Positions 31,724-39,900 are shown, counted from the first letter of the stretch. The stretch is 64,000 nt of DNA from VRUE01 sp963840565 (GCA_963840565.1 CAWIZH010000002.1:1178001-1242000), one strand, 5' to 3'. The notes: generated by a model from the letters alone, not told the origin. A program made the numbers and translations.

Positions 31724-32410
31724 TCACGCACTCGGGTGCGAGGCGTCCTCGAACTCGCGGAAGAGGCCCGTCACCACGAAGGCGACCTGCTCGCCGATGT
31801 CCACCGCGTTGTCGGCGATCCGCTCGATCGCCCGCGCCGCCAGCAGCATCGTCATCGCCCATTCGCGCCGGTCGGCGTTGTCGCCGATCTCGAGCGCAAG
31901 GCGGAAGCATTCGCGGTTGAGGTTGTCGACGACGTCGTCCTGTCGGACCAGGTCCTGGGCGAGTTCGACGTCGCGATCGCCGAAGGCGCGCTTGGCCTGG
32001 CTGATCAGCATCTTCGTCTGCCCGCCCATCGAAAGGATCAGCTTCACCATCTCCCGGTCGGCCGGCGGCTCGTTGCCGGAGAGCGGGATCATCTTGCAGA
32101 TGTTCACGCACTGATCTCCCATCCGCTCGACGCTCTTCAGCACGTGCAGCAGGGCCGAGATCAGGCGCAGGTCGGTTGCCACCGGCGACTGCGTCGCCAG
32201 CAGCGTGATCAGGCTCTGGTGCACCTCGAGGTAGCGGCCGTCGATGCGGTCGTCGTCGACGACCACCAGCTGCGCCAGCTCGACGTCCTGGTGCTCGATC
32301 GCCTCCAGGGTCCGTTCGAGCGCAGCGCTGACCAGGTTGAGCCCGTCGAGGGCGCTCCCCTCGAGGCGGTCGAGCTCCTCCTGGTACTGGGTGCGAGTTT
32401 CGGTCGGCAT
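31724..32410 (-). CDS. phoU: Phosphate transport regulator PhoU
   Basis: This 228-aa protein has two three-helix PhoU repeats: RTQYQEELDRLEGSALDGLNLVSAALERTLEAIEHQD, and DRDVELAQDLVRQDDVVDNLNRECFRLALEIG. The ExxxD metal clusters and a central ERMGDQCVNICKM motif are seen, with a second ERIADNAVDIGEQVAF. It links Pst activity to the PhoR-type signalling kinase. Its ATG overlaps the pstB stop (ATGA). Confidence 0.95.
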   Translation of the reverse strand: MPTETRTQYQEELDRLEGSALDGLNLVSAALERTLEAIEHQDVELAQLVVVDDDRIDGRYLEVHQSLITLLATQSPVATDLRLISALLHVLKSVERMGDQCVNICKMIPLSGNEPPADREMVKLILSMGGQTKMLISQAKRAFGDRDVELAQDLVRQDDVVDNLNRECFRLALEIGDNADRREWAMTMLLAARAIERIADNAVDIGEQVAFVVTGLFREFEDASHPSA

Positions 32411-33300
32411 CAGCCGAACTTCCCGGTCACGTACTGCTCGGTGCGATCGTCGTCGGGGTTGGTGAAGACCTTGTCGGTGGCGCCGACCTCGACCAGCTCG
32501 CCGCCCAGCATGAAGACGGTGGTGTCGGCGACGCGCGCCGCCTGCTGCATGTTGTGGGTGACGATGACGATCGTCACCCGCTGCTTCAGCTCGCCGATCA
32601 GCTCCTCGATCTTCAGCGTCGCCACCGGGTCCAGGGCCGAGCAGGGCTCGTCCATCAGCAGCACCTCGGGCTCGACCGCGAGCGCACGGGCGATGCAGAG
32701 GCGCTGCTGCTGACCGCCAGAGAGGCCAGCGCCGGGACCCTTGAGCCGGTCCTTAACCTCATCCCAGAGACCGGCCCCGACCAGCGCTTCGCGGCCGCGG
32801 TCCTCGATCTCGCTGCGCGGCGCACCGGTCAGCCGCAGGCCCGCGGTGACGTTGTCGATCACCGACATCGTCGGGAAGGGATTCGGCTTCTGGAAGACCA
32901 TGCCGACCGCGCGGCGCACGGCGACGACGTCGATCGCGCTGTCGTAGAGGTCGAGCTCGTCGAGCAGTATCTCGCCGCTGGCGCTGGCGCCGGGGATCTC
33001 CTCGTGCATGCGATTGATGCAGCGCACCATCGTCGACTTGCCGCAACCGGAGGGGCCGATGATCGCGGTGACGCGGTCGGCGCTGAAATCGAGGCTGACC
33101 CCGCGCACCGCGTGGGTGGCGCCGTAGTAGGCGTTGAGGGCCTTGAGCTGGACGTTGCCGACAGTGCGCTTTTTGGCGCCCGCCTGATGAACGCTGCTGC
33201 CGGAGATCGAGATCGCCGGCCCCCTCTGCGGTGCGCGTGCCTGTGACTCTGGGTTTGGCTCGGTCATCGTGGTGCTCTCGATCGACTCTCTGCTGTCCAT
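32410..33300 (-). CDS. pstB: Phosphate ABC transporter ATP-binding protein
   Basis: This 296-aa protein has Walker A IIGPSGCGKSTMVRCINRMHE, the PstB-specific Q-loop VGMVFQKPNPFPTMSVIDNV, signature LSGGQQQRLCIARALA, Walker B VLLMDEPCSALDP and H-loop VTHNMQQAARVAD. The N-terminus carries about 45 additional polar residues before VQLKALNAYYG; ATG 33267 would shorten this and remains possible. It is the fourth gene of pstSCAB-phoU. Confidence 0.96.
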   Translation of the reverse strand: MDSRESIESTTMTEPNPESQARAPQRGPAISISGSSVHQAGAKKRTVGNVQLKALNAYYGATHAVRGVSLDFSADRVTAIIGPSGCGKSTMVRCINRMHEEIPGASASGEILLDELDLYDSAIDVVAVRRAVGMVFQKPNPFPTMSVIDNVTAGLRLTGAPRSEIEDRGREALVGAGLWDEVKDRLKGPGAGLSGGQQQRLCIARALAVEPEVLLMDEPCSALDPVATLKIEELIGELKQRVTIVIVTHNMQQAARVADTTVFMLGGELVEVGATDKVFTNPDDDRTEQYVTGKFG

Positions 33301-33337
33301 CCTAGGACTCCTCGGGTGGCGGGCGGACGCGCGGGGA

Positions 33338-34222
33338 TCATGCCCCCATGCGCTTGCGGGAACGGGCGTAGAAGGCGCGGGCGACGATGTTGAGGACGAG
33401 CACGAAGGCGATCAGGATCAACGCCGCCGCCCAGGCCTGGGTGTGCGCCTCGGGACTGGGCGACTCCGAGGACTGGAAGATGAAGATCGGGATCGAGGCC
33501 AGCGCTTCGCCCGGTTCGGTGAGCACGCCCTGTCCGTAGATCGAGGAGAGCAGGATCAGCGGCGCGGTCTCGCCGGCGACGCGGGCGACGGCGAGCAGGG
33601 CCCCTGTGATCAGTCCGCCGGCCGCGGTCGGGATCGTGATCCGGACGGTCGAACGCCAGTGGGCGATGCCGAGCGCATGGGCGGCCTCCTTGAGGTTGGC
33701 CGGGACCAGGGTCAGCACCTCCTGCGCGGTGCGGGCGACGATCGGCAGCATGATGATCGCCAGCGCCACCGAGGCCGCAAAGCCGCTCTGCTTGTTGCCC
33801 TCGACCAGCAGGCCGAAGACGAAGATGCCGGTGATGATCGTCGGCACCCCGTTGAGGATGTCGAGCACGAAGCGGACGGCGTGGCCGAAGCGCGGCCCGG
33901 CGAACTCGGTGGTGTAGATCGCGACCAGGAGGCCGACCGGGATCGCCATCAGGGCGGCGATGCCGACCATGATCGCCGAACCGACGATCGCGTTGGAGAT
34001 GCCGCCGCTGGTATCGCCGAAGAGGCCGGTCGGAGTCGTGAGGAAGTGCAGGCTGAGCGCACCCAGCCCCTTCAAGAGGACCGAGCCGACGACGATCAGC
34101 AGCACCGCGACGGCAAGCAGCGCGGCAATCGTCGAGGCGATCTCAATCACCCGGTTGACCCGCTTGCGCCGCTTCAGGTTGCCGCGGTCGAGCAGCAGCG
34201 CGTGTCCGCCCGGCGCGTTCAC
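33338..34222 (-). CDS. pstA: Phosphate ABC transporter permease PstA
   Basis: This 294-aa membrane protein has six TM segments and the binding-protein-dependent transport loop EAAHALGIAHWRSTVRITIPTAAGGLITGALLAVARVAGETAPLIL. The GTG start overlaps the pstC stop (GTGA). The gap to pstB is 37 nt. It pairs with PstC to form the high-affinity phosphate channel. Confidence 0.95.
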   Translation of the reverse strand: MNAPGGHALLLDRGNLKRRKRVNRVIEIASTIAALLAVAVLLIVVGSVLLKGLGALSLHFLTTPTGLFGDTSGGISNAIVGSAIMVGIAALMAIPVGLLVAIYTTEFAGPRFGHAVRFVLDILNGVPTIITGIFVFGLLVEGNKQSGFAASVALAIIMLPIVARTAQEVLTLVPANLKEAAHALGIAHWRSTVRITIPTAAGGLITGALLAVARVAGETAPLILLSSIYGQGVLTEPGEALASIPIFIFQSSESPSPEAHTQAWAAALILIAFVLVLNIVARAFYARSRKRMGA

Positions 34223-35208
34223 AGTGCCTCCGCCTCAGTCAGCGTCGCGTCAGTGTCCTTGAGCTTGCCGCGCTGAACGATCAGGCGGGCGATCACGTTG
34301 ACGACGACGGCGAAGATCAGCAGGATCAGGCCCAGATAAGCCAGCGAGGGCTTCTGCAGCGCCCCGGGCGCGCCCTGGAACTGAGCCGCGATCTGAGCCG
34401 CCATCGTGCCGCCGGTGTGAAAGAGCGAGACGTTGATCGCGGTCGCGCCGCCGATCACCTGGGCGACCGCGATCGCCTCGCCGATCGCGCGGCCCAGACC
34501 GAGGATCGAAGCGCCGACGATGCCGGCGCGCGAGTAAGGCAGCACCACTTCCCTGACCATCTCCCAGCGAGTGGCGCCCAGCGCGTAGGCGCCCTCCTTG
34601 AGATCGCCGGGCACCGTCTCGAAGACCTCGCGGGTGACGCTGGTGATGATCGGCGTGACCATGATCGTCAGGATCACCGCCGCGGTCAGGTAGCCGAAGG
34701 CCGAGGGATCGCCGCTGAAGATCGGCAGGAAGCCGAAGGCGCTCTGCAGCGCCGGCTCGATCGTGTCGTGCATGAAGGGGCCGAGGACGAGGATCCCCCA
34801 GAGGCCGAGGATCACGGTCGGGATCGCCGCCAGCATGTCGACCAGGGTCGCCACCGGCCGGCGCAAGCGAGAGGGAGCGAGCTCGGTGAGGAAGATCGAG
34901 ATCGCGATCGAGATCGGCGCGGCGAAGAGCAGGGCGATCGCCGAGGTGACCACCGTCCCGTAGAGGAACGGCGCCGCGCCGAAGTTTTCCGTGACCGGGT
35001 TCCAGTCGTTGGTGGTGACGAAACCGATGCCGAAAGCGGAGATCGCCGGCGAGGCGATGTGAATGACCTCGTAGACGATCCCGACTATGACCGCGACGGC
35101 GAGCGCTGCTGCGAGGCCGGAGAGGCCTCGCAGCAGCGGATCGCCGATGCGGTCAGTGAGGTTGCGCCGGGCCCGCAGCACTGGGTTGCTGAGGGCGCCG
35201 GCCTCCAA
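34219..35208 (-). CDS. pstC: Phosphate ABC transporter permease PstC
   Basis: This 329-aa membrane protein shows FLTELAPSRLRRPVATLVDMLAAIPTVILGLWGILVLGPF and the EAA loop KEGAYALGATRWEMVREVVLPYSRAGIVGASILGLGRAIGEAIAV. The TTG start at 35208 abuts the pstS TAG with no spacer. About six TM helices follow a short cytoplasmic N-terminus. Confidence 0.95.
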   Translation of the reverse strand: MEAGALSNPVLRARRNLTDRIGDPLLRGLSGLAAALAVAVIVGIVYEVIHIASPAISAFGIGFVTTNDWNPVTENFGAAPFLYGTVVTSAIALLFAAPISIAISIFLTELAPSRLRRPVATLVDMLAAIPTVILGLWGILVLGPFMHDTIEPALQSAFGFLPIFSGDPSAFGYLTAAVILTIMVTPIITSVTREVFETVPGDLKEGAYALGATRWEMVREVVLPYSRAGIVGASILGLGRAIGEAIAVAQVIGGATAINVSLFHTGGTMAAQIAAQFQGAPGALQKPSLAYLGLILLIFAVVVNVIARLIVQRGKLKDTDATLTEAEAL

Positions 35209-36252
35209 CTAACTGCCGATCTTGGCGATCGCCGCTTTGCCGGCGGCGACGACCTGCTTGGGCAGTGGCGCGAAGTCGAGGTCGGGGCCGAATTCCTGGC
35301 CCGCCGGACTGATCGCGTAGGTGATGAACTTTTTCAGCGCTTCGGCCTTTTCGCTTTCCAGCGGCACGATCACGTAGGTGTAGGTCGAGATCGGGTAGGC
35401 GCCCTTGGCCGAGGCCGGCAGGTCGGCGAGCGAGATCGAGTTGTCCTTGGCGATCGTCTTCACCGCGTCGGCGGCTGCTTCGACGCTTTCCACGCCCGGT
35501 TCCGGGAATTCCCCGGCCGAGTTTTCGACCAGCGGCATGCTGAGTTCGTTGGAGAGCGCGTAGGCGAGGCCGACGTAGCCGATCGCGCCGTCGGTCTGCG
35601 AGATCGCCGCGGCGACGCCGTCGTTCTTTTCAGCGCCGACGCCGGTCGGGAACTTGACCGTGGTCGAGGTGCCGACCGTCGACTTGAATTCGGGGCTGAT
35701 CGTCGAGAGGTAGTTGGTGAAGGCAAAGGTGTCGCCGCTGCCGTCGCTGCGGTAGACGGGGGTGATCTTGGTGCTCGGCAGGCTGGCGCCGGAGTTGAGC
35801 TTGGCGATCGCCGGATCGTCCCACTGGGTGATCTTGCCGAGGTAGATGTCGGCGAGGACTTCGCCGCTCAGCTTCAGGTTGCTGGGCGCGCCGCTGACGT
35901 TGTAGGCGGGCACGGTTCCGCTCAGCGCCCAGGGGATCTGCTCGACGCCATCGGCTTCTTCGAACTGTTCCGGCGTCAGAGGGGCGTCGGAGGCGCCGAA
36001 GTCGACCGAGCGCGAGGTGATCTGGTCGATCCCGCCACCACTGCCGATCGCGCCGTAGGTGACCGTTTCTTCGGACTTGCTGGCGTAGTCGGACTGCCAC
36101 TTCGACATCAACGGGGCGACCAGCGTGCTGCCGGCGCCGACCAGTGGCGAGCTGGACGACCCTCCGCTGCTGTCCGATGACGAGCTGCCGCATGCTGCAA
36201 CGGCGACGGCAAGAGCCAGCGCCACGCTGACAGTGAGAAGTCTCTTGGTCAC
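35209..36252 (-). CDS. pstS: Phosphate-binding lipoprotein PstS
   Basis: This 347-aa protein has a lipoprotein signal (MTKRLLTVSVALALAVAVAACGSSSS, Cys near residue 21) and the PstS fold: LVGAGSTLVAPLMSKWQSDYA, TYGAIGSGGGIDQI, VDFGASDAPLT and PVYRSDGSGDTFAFTNYLS, which ligate phosphate. GTG 36252 follows AAGGAG. Upstream are TTTACATC direct repeats with an 11-bp period. It is the first gene of pstSCAB-phoU. Confidence 0.96.
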   Translation of the reverse strand: MTKRLLTVSVALALAVAVAACGSSSSDSSGGSSSSPLVGAGSTLVAPLMSKWQSDYASKSEETVTYGAIGSGGGIDQITSRSVDFGASDAPLTPEQFEEADGVEQIPWALSGTVPAYNVSGAPSNLKLSGEVLADIYLGKITQWDDPAIAKLNSGASLPSTKITPVYRSDGSGDTFAFTNYLSTISPEFKSTVGTSTTVKFPTGVGAEKNDGVAAAISQTDGAIGYVGLAYALSNELSMPLVENSAGEFPEPGVESVEAAADAVKTIAKDNSISLADLPASAKGAYPISTYTYVIVPLESEKAEALKKFITYAISPAGQEFGPDLDFAPLPKQVVAAGKAAIAKIGS

Positions 36253-36343
36253 GCGTATCTCCTTAAAGTTCGGGAACCGAATTGGCGTTTCGGCGCCACA
36301 CTCTCAGCGGCCCCCTCGCAGCTTGTTACCTGGCTGTATCGAG

Positions 36344-36365
36344 GATGTAAAAAAGATGTAAAAGA
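36344..36365 (-). promoter_or_regulatory. 11-bp direct repeats upstream of pstS
   Basis: On the plus strand, GATGTAAAAAA and GATGTAAAAGA are adjacent 11-bp units; on the gene strand these read TTTTACATC twice. The spacing matches OmpR/PhoB-family dimer sites. The units are more A/T-rich than the GTTCAC units at 28221-28264. They lie about 90 nt upstream of the pstS start. Confidence 0.55.
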
Positions 36366-36392
36366 CCCTGCGACGGGCGGTCGGCCCGCGCA

Positions 36393-36680
36393 TCAGCCGT
36401 CCGGCGAAAAGCGGTAGCCGATCCCACTGTGGGTGTGGATCAGGCGCTGACCCGGCAACGCGTCGCTCAGCTTCGAGCGCAGGCGGCTGACGTAGACGTC
36501 GACCGAGCGATCGTCATGGCGCGGTTCCCGCCCCCAGACCTCGGCATAGAGCTCCTCGCGGGTGAGGATGCGTTGCGGGTGCGCGGCCAGCGTGGTCAGC
36601 AGCTGCAGCTCGCGCATGGTCAGGCTCAGCGGCCGGCCGTCGACCAGTGCCGCGTGCTCTTCGGGCCGAATCTCCAGCAT
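36393..36680 (-). CDS. Stand-alone OmpR/PhoB-type winged-helix protein
   Basis: This 95-aa protein consists only of a trans_reg_C domain: MLEIRPEEHAALVDGRPLSLTMRELQLLTTLAAHPQRILTREELYAEVWGREPRHDDRSVDVYVSRLRSKL, ending HTHSGIGYRFSPDG. No receiver domain is encoded upstream; only 36 nt separate it from the full-length regulator at 36717. It could be a phosphorylation-independent regulator of pst, or a competitor of the longer regulator for the same sites. The same strand and spacing suggest co-transcription. Confidence 0.85.
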   Translation of the reverse strand: MLEIRPEEHAALVDGRPLSLTMRELQLLTTLAAHPQRILTREELYAEVWGREPRHDDRSVDVYVSRLRSKLSDALPGQRLIHTHSGIGYRFSPDG

Positions 36681-36716
36681 GGCGACCGAGGATCGCCGCC
36701 GCGGGCGAGGAATCGG

Positions 36717-37520
36717 TTACGCGGCCGTAAAGCTGCTGTGAACTACTTGTGAATTCTCGGGCTGCCGGTCGAGGCCGGCGTCGACCTCTTCGGCCAGCTC
36801 GGGGGCGACGCCACCGACCGCCTCGGGATCGAAGCGGTAGCCGACGCCGAAATGGGTGTGGATGTAGCGCCAGCCCGGCGAGCGCTTCTCCAGCTTCTGG
36901 CGCAGCTTGCGGATGAAGACGTCGACCGAGCGATCGCCGTGGGCCATCGCGTAGCCCCAGACCCGCTGGTAAATCGCCTCGCGCTCGAGCACCTGGCCCT
37001 TGGCGTCGGCGAGCAGCTGCAACAGCTCGAACTCGCGGCGGGTCAGGTCGAGGCTGCCGTCGCCGACAAAGGCCTGGAACTGGTCGGCGCGGATCTCGAG
37101 CTCGCCGACGACGACGGGGCCGGCCTCGGTGCCGGCACGGCTGCGACGGCGGCGGCGGGAAACGGCCTCGATCCGCGCCATCACCTCCTCCGGGTGGCAC
37201 GGCTTGGCGATCCAATCGTCAACCCCGAGCCGCAGGCCCCGCACCCGCTGGGCCACGGTCGAGCGACCGGTGCAGACGATCACGCCGAGGTCCGGCAGCA
37301 TCGCGCAGACCCGCTCCATGTAACTCCAGGCTTCGTCGCCGAGAACCGCCGGGTCGAGCAGCAGGGCGTTGAGCTTCATCGCCACCAGCTCCTCCGGCGG
37401 GATCGCGCTGCTCAGCACCCGCTGCTGCCATCCCGCTGTTTCGGTTCGCTTCGACAACACGGTCACGAAGCCGCTGTCATTGTCGATTACCGCGAGCCGG
37501 ATGGTCTGCTGTGTGTTCAA
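36717..37520 (-). CDS. Two-component response regulator, OmpR/PhoB family
   Basis: This 267-aa protein has a receiver domain at residues 1-~125 with the acidic pair VIDND, phosphoacceptor Asp in ALLLDPAVLGDE, Thr in VIVCTGRS and Lys in WIAKPCHPEE. A winged helix at ~150-240 follows (LDLTRREFELLQLLADAKGQVLEREAIYQRVWGYAMAHGDRSVDVFIRKLRQKLEK, HTHFGVGYRFDPE). Position next to pstSCAB suggests a PhoP/RegX3-like role. No sensor kinase gene is in the window. The TTG start at 37520 is tentative. Confidence 0.9.
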   Translation of the reverse strand: MNTQQTIRLAVIDNDSGFVTVLSKRTETAGWQQRVLSSAIPPEELVAMKLNALLLDPAVLGDEAWSYMERVCAMLPDLGVIVCTGRSTVAQRVRGLRLGVDDWIAKPCHPEEVMARIEAVSRRRRRSRAGTEAGPVVVGELEIRADQFQAFVGDGSLDLTRREFELLQLLADAKGQVLEREAIYQRVWGYAMAHGDRSVDVFIRKLRQKLEKRSPGWRYIHTHFGVGYRFDPEAVGGVAPELAEEVDAGLDRQPENSQVVHSSFTAA

Positions 37521-37823
37521 GTGGCGGGCGCCGCGTTTGGCAAAGGAGTGCCCTTGCTGCGAGACGACGGGATTGTATGCGCCAATGACGTCGGACGCGC
37601 CGGCAAAAGCCCTGCGTTCACAGGATTTTCACAGCTGAAAAGCCCTAATTTGCGGAAAAGCGGCCGATCCGTCGCTCAACAGGTTGTTACTCGACGTTCT
37701 CCGGGGGTTCTCCGAATGTTCACGGCCAAGCGGCCGCCCGACGCCAGACTCATCCTTACGAGACTCCTCTCTCGTCACCGCGAACGGCCCACTGCCCCGG
37801 GCCGTTCGCCATTTCTGGGCCCG
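37521..37823. promoter_or_regulatory. Regulatory region with PHO-box-like arrays
   Basis: There is no protein gene here. Two arrays of 11-bp direct repeats occur on the plus strand: GTTCACAGGAT, TTTCACAGCTG (37616-37637), and GTTCTCCGGGG, GTTCTCCGAAT, GTTCACGGCCA (37696-37728). A good -10 (TACAAT on the minus strand, near 37574) could start the response-regulator mRNA. To the right lie a small C-rich-loop hairpin (37758-37775) and the uppP terminator hairpin. Confidence 0.6.
37780..37809. terminator. Hairpin terminator after uppP
   Basis: GCGAACGGCCC and GGGCCGTTCGC form a perfect 11-bp stem with an ACTGCCCC loop, 15 nt beyond the uppP stop. It could also terminate a plus-strand transcript coming from the PHO-box region. 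Confidence 0.65.
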
Positions 37824-38639
37824 CTAACTGATCGCGCCGGTCGCGGTCAGGACCAAGACCAGCGTGCCCAGAGCGATGCGGTAGATGACGAAGATCTCCA
37901 GCGTGTGGGTGCTGAGGTAGCGCAGCAGCCAGGCGATCGCCAGGTAGCCGGTGACAAAGGCGACCAGGGTGGCGATTACCGTCGCCCCCGCCGAGGGACT
38001 GCCGGCTTCGCCGACCTTGCGCAGCTCGAAGAGACCGCTCAAGACCACGGCCGGCACCGAGAGCAGGAACGAGTAGCGCGCCGCGGCGACCCGGTCGAAG
38101 CCGCGAAAGAGGCCGGCCGAGATCGTCGCTCCAGAGCGCGAAACCCCGGGAACGAGGGCGAGCGATTGGGCGATGCCGATGAAGAGGCCGTCGCGCCCGT
38201 TCATCTCGGCCAGCTCGCGCTGCCGAGTGGCCACCCGCTCGGCGGCGATCATCACAAAAGAAAAGAGGATCAGCGCCGAGCCGATCAAGTAGAGGCTGCG
38301 CGCACCCGACTCGATCTGATCCTTGAAGATGAAGCCGAAGATCGAGATCGGGATCGTGCCCAGGACGATGAACCAGCCCAGCCTTGCCTCCTGGCTTGCC
38401 TGGCGAATCGGCACCCGCAGTTCGCCCAGCCAGGCAGCGGCAATGCGCCAAAGGTCGGCTCGGAAGTAGATCAACACCGCTGCCATCGTGCCGAGCTGGA
38501 TCACAGCGGTGAAGCCGGCGCCGGGATCGGACCAGCCGAGCAGAGCCGGGACGATCCGCAGGTGCCCGCTGGAGGAGATCGGCAGGAACTCGGTCAGGCC
38601 CTGTACGAGGCCGAGGACGATGGCTTCGAGGTTGCTCAC
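37824..38639 (-). CDS. uppP: Undecaprenyl-diphosphate phosphatase
   Basis: This 271-aa UppP/BacA membrane phosphatase recycles the lipid carrier of cell-wall synthesis. Diagnostic motifs are GLVQGLTEFLPISSSGHLRI near the N-terminus and LALVPGVSRSGATISAGLF in the middle. About eight hydrophobic segments are present. GTG 38639 is preceded by TAGCAT 9 nt upstream, so the mRNA is probably leaderless. The promoter lies in a long inverted repeat shared with the divergent gene at 38778. Confidence 0.95.
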   Translation of the reverse strand: MSNLEAIVLGLVQGLTEFLPISSSGHLRIVPALLGWSDPGAGFTAVIQLGTMAAVLIYFRADLWRIAAAWLGELRVPIRQASQEARLGWFIVLGTIPISIFGFIFKDQIESGARSLYLIGSALILFSFVMIAAERVATRQRELAEMNGRDGLFIGIAQSLALVPGVSRSGATISAGLFRGFDRVAAARYSFLLSVPAVVLSGLFELRKVGEAGSPSAGATVIATLVAFVTGYLAIAWLLRYLSTHTLEIFVIYRIALGTLVLVLTATGAIS

Positions 38640-38657
38640 GGGCGGCGCATGCTACGG

Positions 38658-38765
38658 AGCGCAAGGGACGGGCATCCTCCGCGTAAACCCGCATAGGAAC
38701 GGCCTCTCGGGTCCTTGCCGGGGTGGGCTCCAAAGTTTCCGCGGAGGATGCCCGTCCCTTGCGCT
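38658..38765. repeat. 26-bp perfect inverted repeat between divergent leaderless promoters
   Basis: Arms 38658-38683 and 38740-38765 are perfect reverse complements with a 56-bp spacer. Each arm points its GTCCCTTGCGCT end at a -10-like hexamer (TAGCAT for uppP, TAGATT for the gene at 38778). The arms may therefore be duplicated promoter or operator DNA and not a terminator. Confidence 0.7.
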
Positions 38766-38777
38766 AGATTCCCGGTT

Positions 38778-39038
38778 GTGAGGACTCCCACACGGCCAGC
38801 CAGAGCTTTCGCGGCGTTCGGCGCAATCTTGCTCTCGATGCTGCTTGCTGCGCCCGTGGCACTTGCTGACAACGGCGTTGGCTTGGCGGGGCCGACGACC
38901 GACAAGACGGTCACCTTCTTCTGCTTCGGCGTGATCGCCTTCTTCGCGGCTCTGGTGATCGTGCTCTCGATCGTCCAGGGCAAGCTCGAGAAGCGCAAAG
39001 AACGGCGCCGCTACGACCTGCAGCGCTACGGCTCGTAG
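38778..39038 (+). CDS. Small exported/membrane protein
   Basis: This 86-aa protein has an N-terminal signal-like segment (FAAFGAILLSMLLAAPVALA), a short periplasmic stretch (DNGVGLAGPTTDKT), a TM helix (VTFFCFGVIAFFAALVIVLSIVQ), and a basic cytoplasmic tail (KLEKRKERRRYDLQRYGS). GTG 38778 lies 7 nt after TAGATT, so the mRNA is likely leaderless. Its TAG abuts the stop of the convergent HD gene with no spacer. Confidence 0.75.
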   Translation: MRTPTRPARAFAAFGAILLSMLLAAPVALADNGVGLAGPTTDKTVTFFCFGVIAFFAALVIVLSIVQGKLEKRKERRRYDLQRYGS

Positions 39039-39884
39039 TCAGTCCAGCCTGAAGCCGCTCAGCAGTCGTTTCTCGCTCTCGCCCTCGATCTTGGCGACGA
39101 CTTCGACCTTGCCCTCGAGTGGGGTGTCGCGGATCTTCGTCGCCAGAAGATCGTCGACCTGAAAGATGCCGGCCGAGTTGTTGAGCTCGATCTCGATCCG
39201 CACCGGCCGCTCCTCCCCGGCCTCGATCCGCACCTCGTCGACCGCGGCGGCGGAGATCGAGTGGATGCCCTCCTGGCCCGCTTCGATCGGCAACCGCGTG
39301 CGGCCCTGCGCCATATCGAGCGCGTCGGCGACGCGGACCACACCGGCCTCCAGCGTGTAGGGCTCGCCGCGGCGCCGGTGGCCGATGATCGCGTGCAGGA
39401 TCTCGGAGGCGACGATCGTGCGCTCGGGCTGCTTGTAGGAATCTGCTAGGAGGCGTTCGAGCGCACCGCTGGCAAGGAACAAGCTGTAGGCCTCGTGGTC
39501 CTGACGGTGGATCGACATCCCCACGTCGTGCAGGAGCGCCCCGCCGGCCACGACCACCTCCGCGTCTTTCGCGGACATCCCGTGGTCGGCCATGACCACC
39601 GGCTCGACGCCCGCCTTGACCAGTAGCCGCAGCAATCGCAGGGCGATGTTGAGCACGATCTGCATGTGGACCCAGGAGTGGTCCGACATCCCCAGCCGCT
39701 CGGCGTGAATCTGGGCCATGTACCACCAGGCCCGCACCTGCTCGTCCTCGTTGACGGCCCCGAGGAAGCTCTCCAGCTTGCGATTGCCCCGGGTCGGGGC
39801 GCGGACCTTCGCCTCGGCGATCGCCTCTTTCGGGGGCTTGCGCTGCGGTCCCTTCGGATCGGGTGTCGGGACAGCCTCGCTCAT
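39039..39884 (-). CDS. HD-domain phosphohydrolase
   Basis: This 281-aa protein has DHSWVHMQIVLNIALRL followed by VVAGGALLHDVGMSIHRQDHEAY, the His...His-Asp metal site, then ILHAIIGHRRRGEPYTLEAGVVRVADALDMAQGR with further His and Asp. Such proteins hydrolyse nucleotides or phosphomonoesters, and the substrate is open. A Pro/Lys-rich N-terminus of about 35 residues precedes the domain. It is convergent with 38778 and divergent from nothing nearby; the Rpf-like gene lies upstream on the same strand. Confidence 0.87.
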   Translation of the reverse strand: MSEAVPTPDPKGPQRKPPKEAIAEAKVRAPTRGNRKLESFLGAVNEDEQVRAWWYMAQIHAERLGMSDHSWVHMQIVLNIALRLLRLLVKAGVEPVVMADHGMSAKDAEVVVAGGALLHDVGMSIHRQDHEAYSLFLASGALERLLADSYKQPERTIVASEILHAIIGHRRRGEPYTLEAGVVRVADALDMAQGRTRLPIEAGQEGIHSISAAAVDEVRIEAGEERPVRIEIELNNSAGIFQVDDLLATKIRDTPLEGKVEVVAKIEGESEKRLLSGFRLD

Positions 39885-39900
39885 GCCCCTGATCGTAGGT

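Noticed and set aside
34417..36180. Long plus-strand open frame opposite pstC/pstS
   Set aside because: It is a mirror of the third-position GC bias of the pst genes, with Arg/Asp/Gly-rich sequence and no motifs. Similar plus-strand frames over pit, uvrC and ppk were dropped for the same reason.
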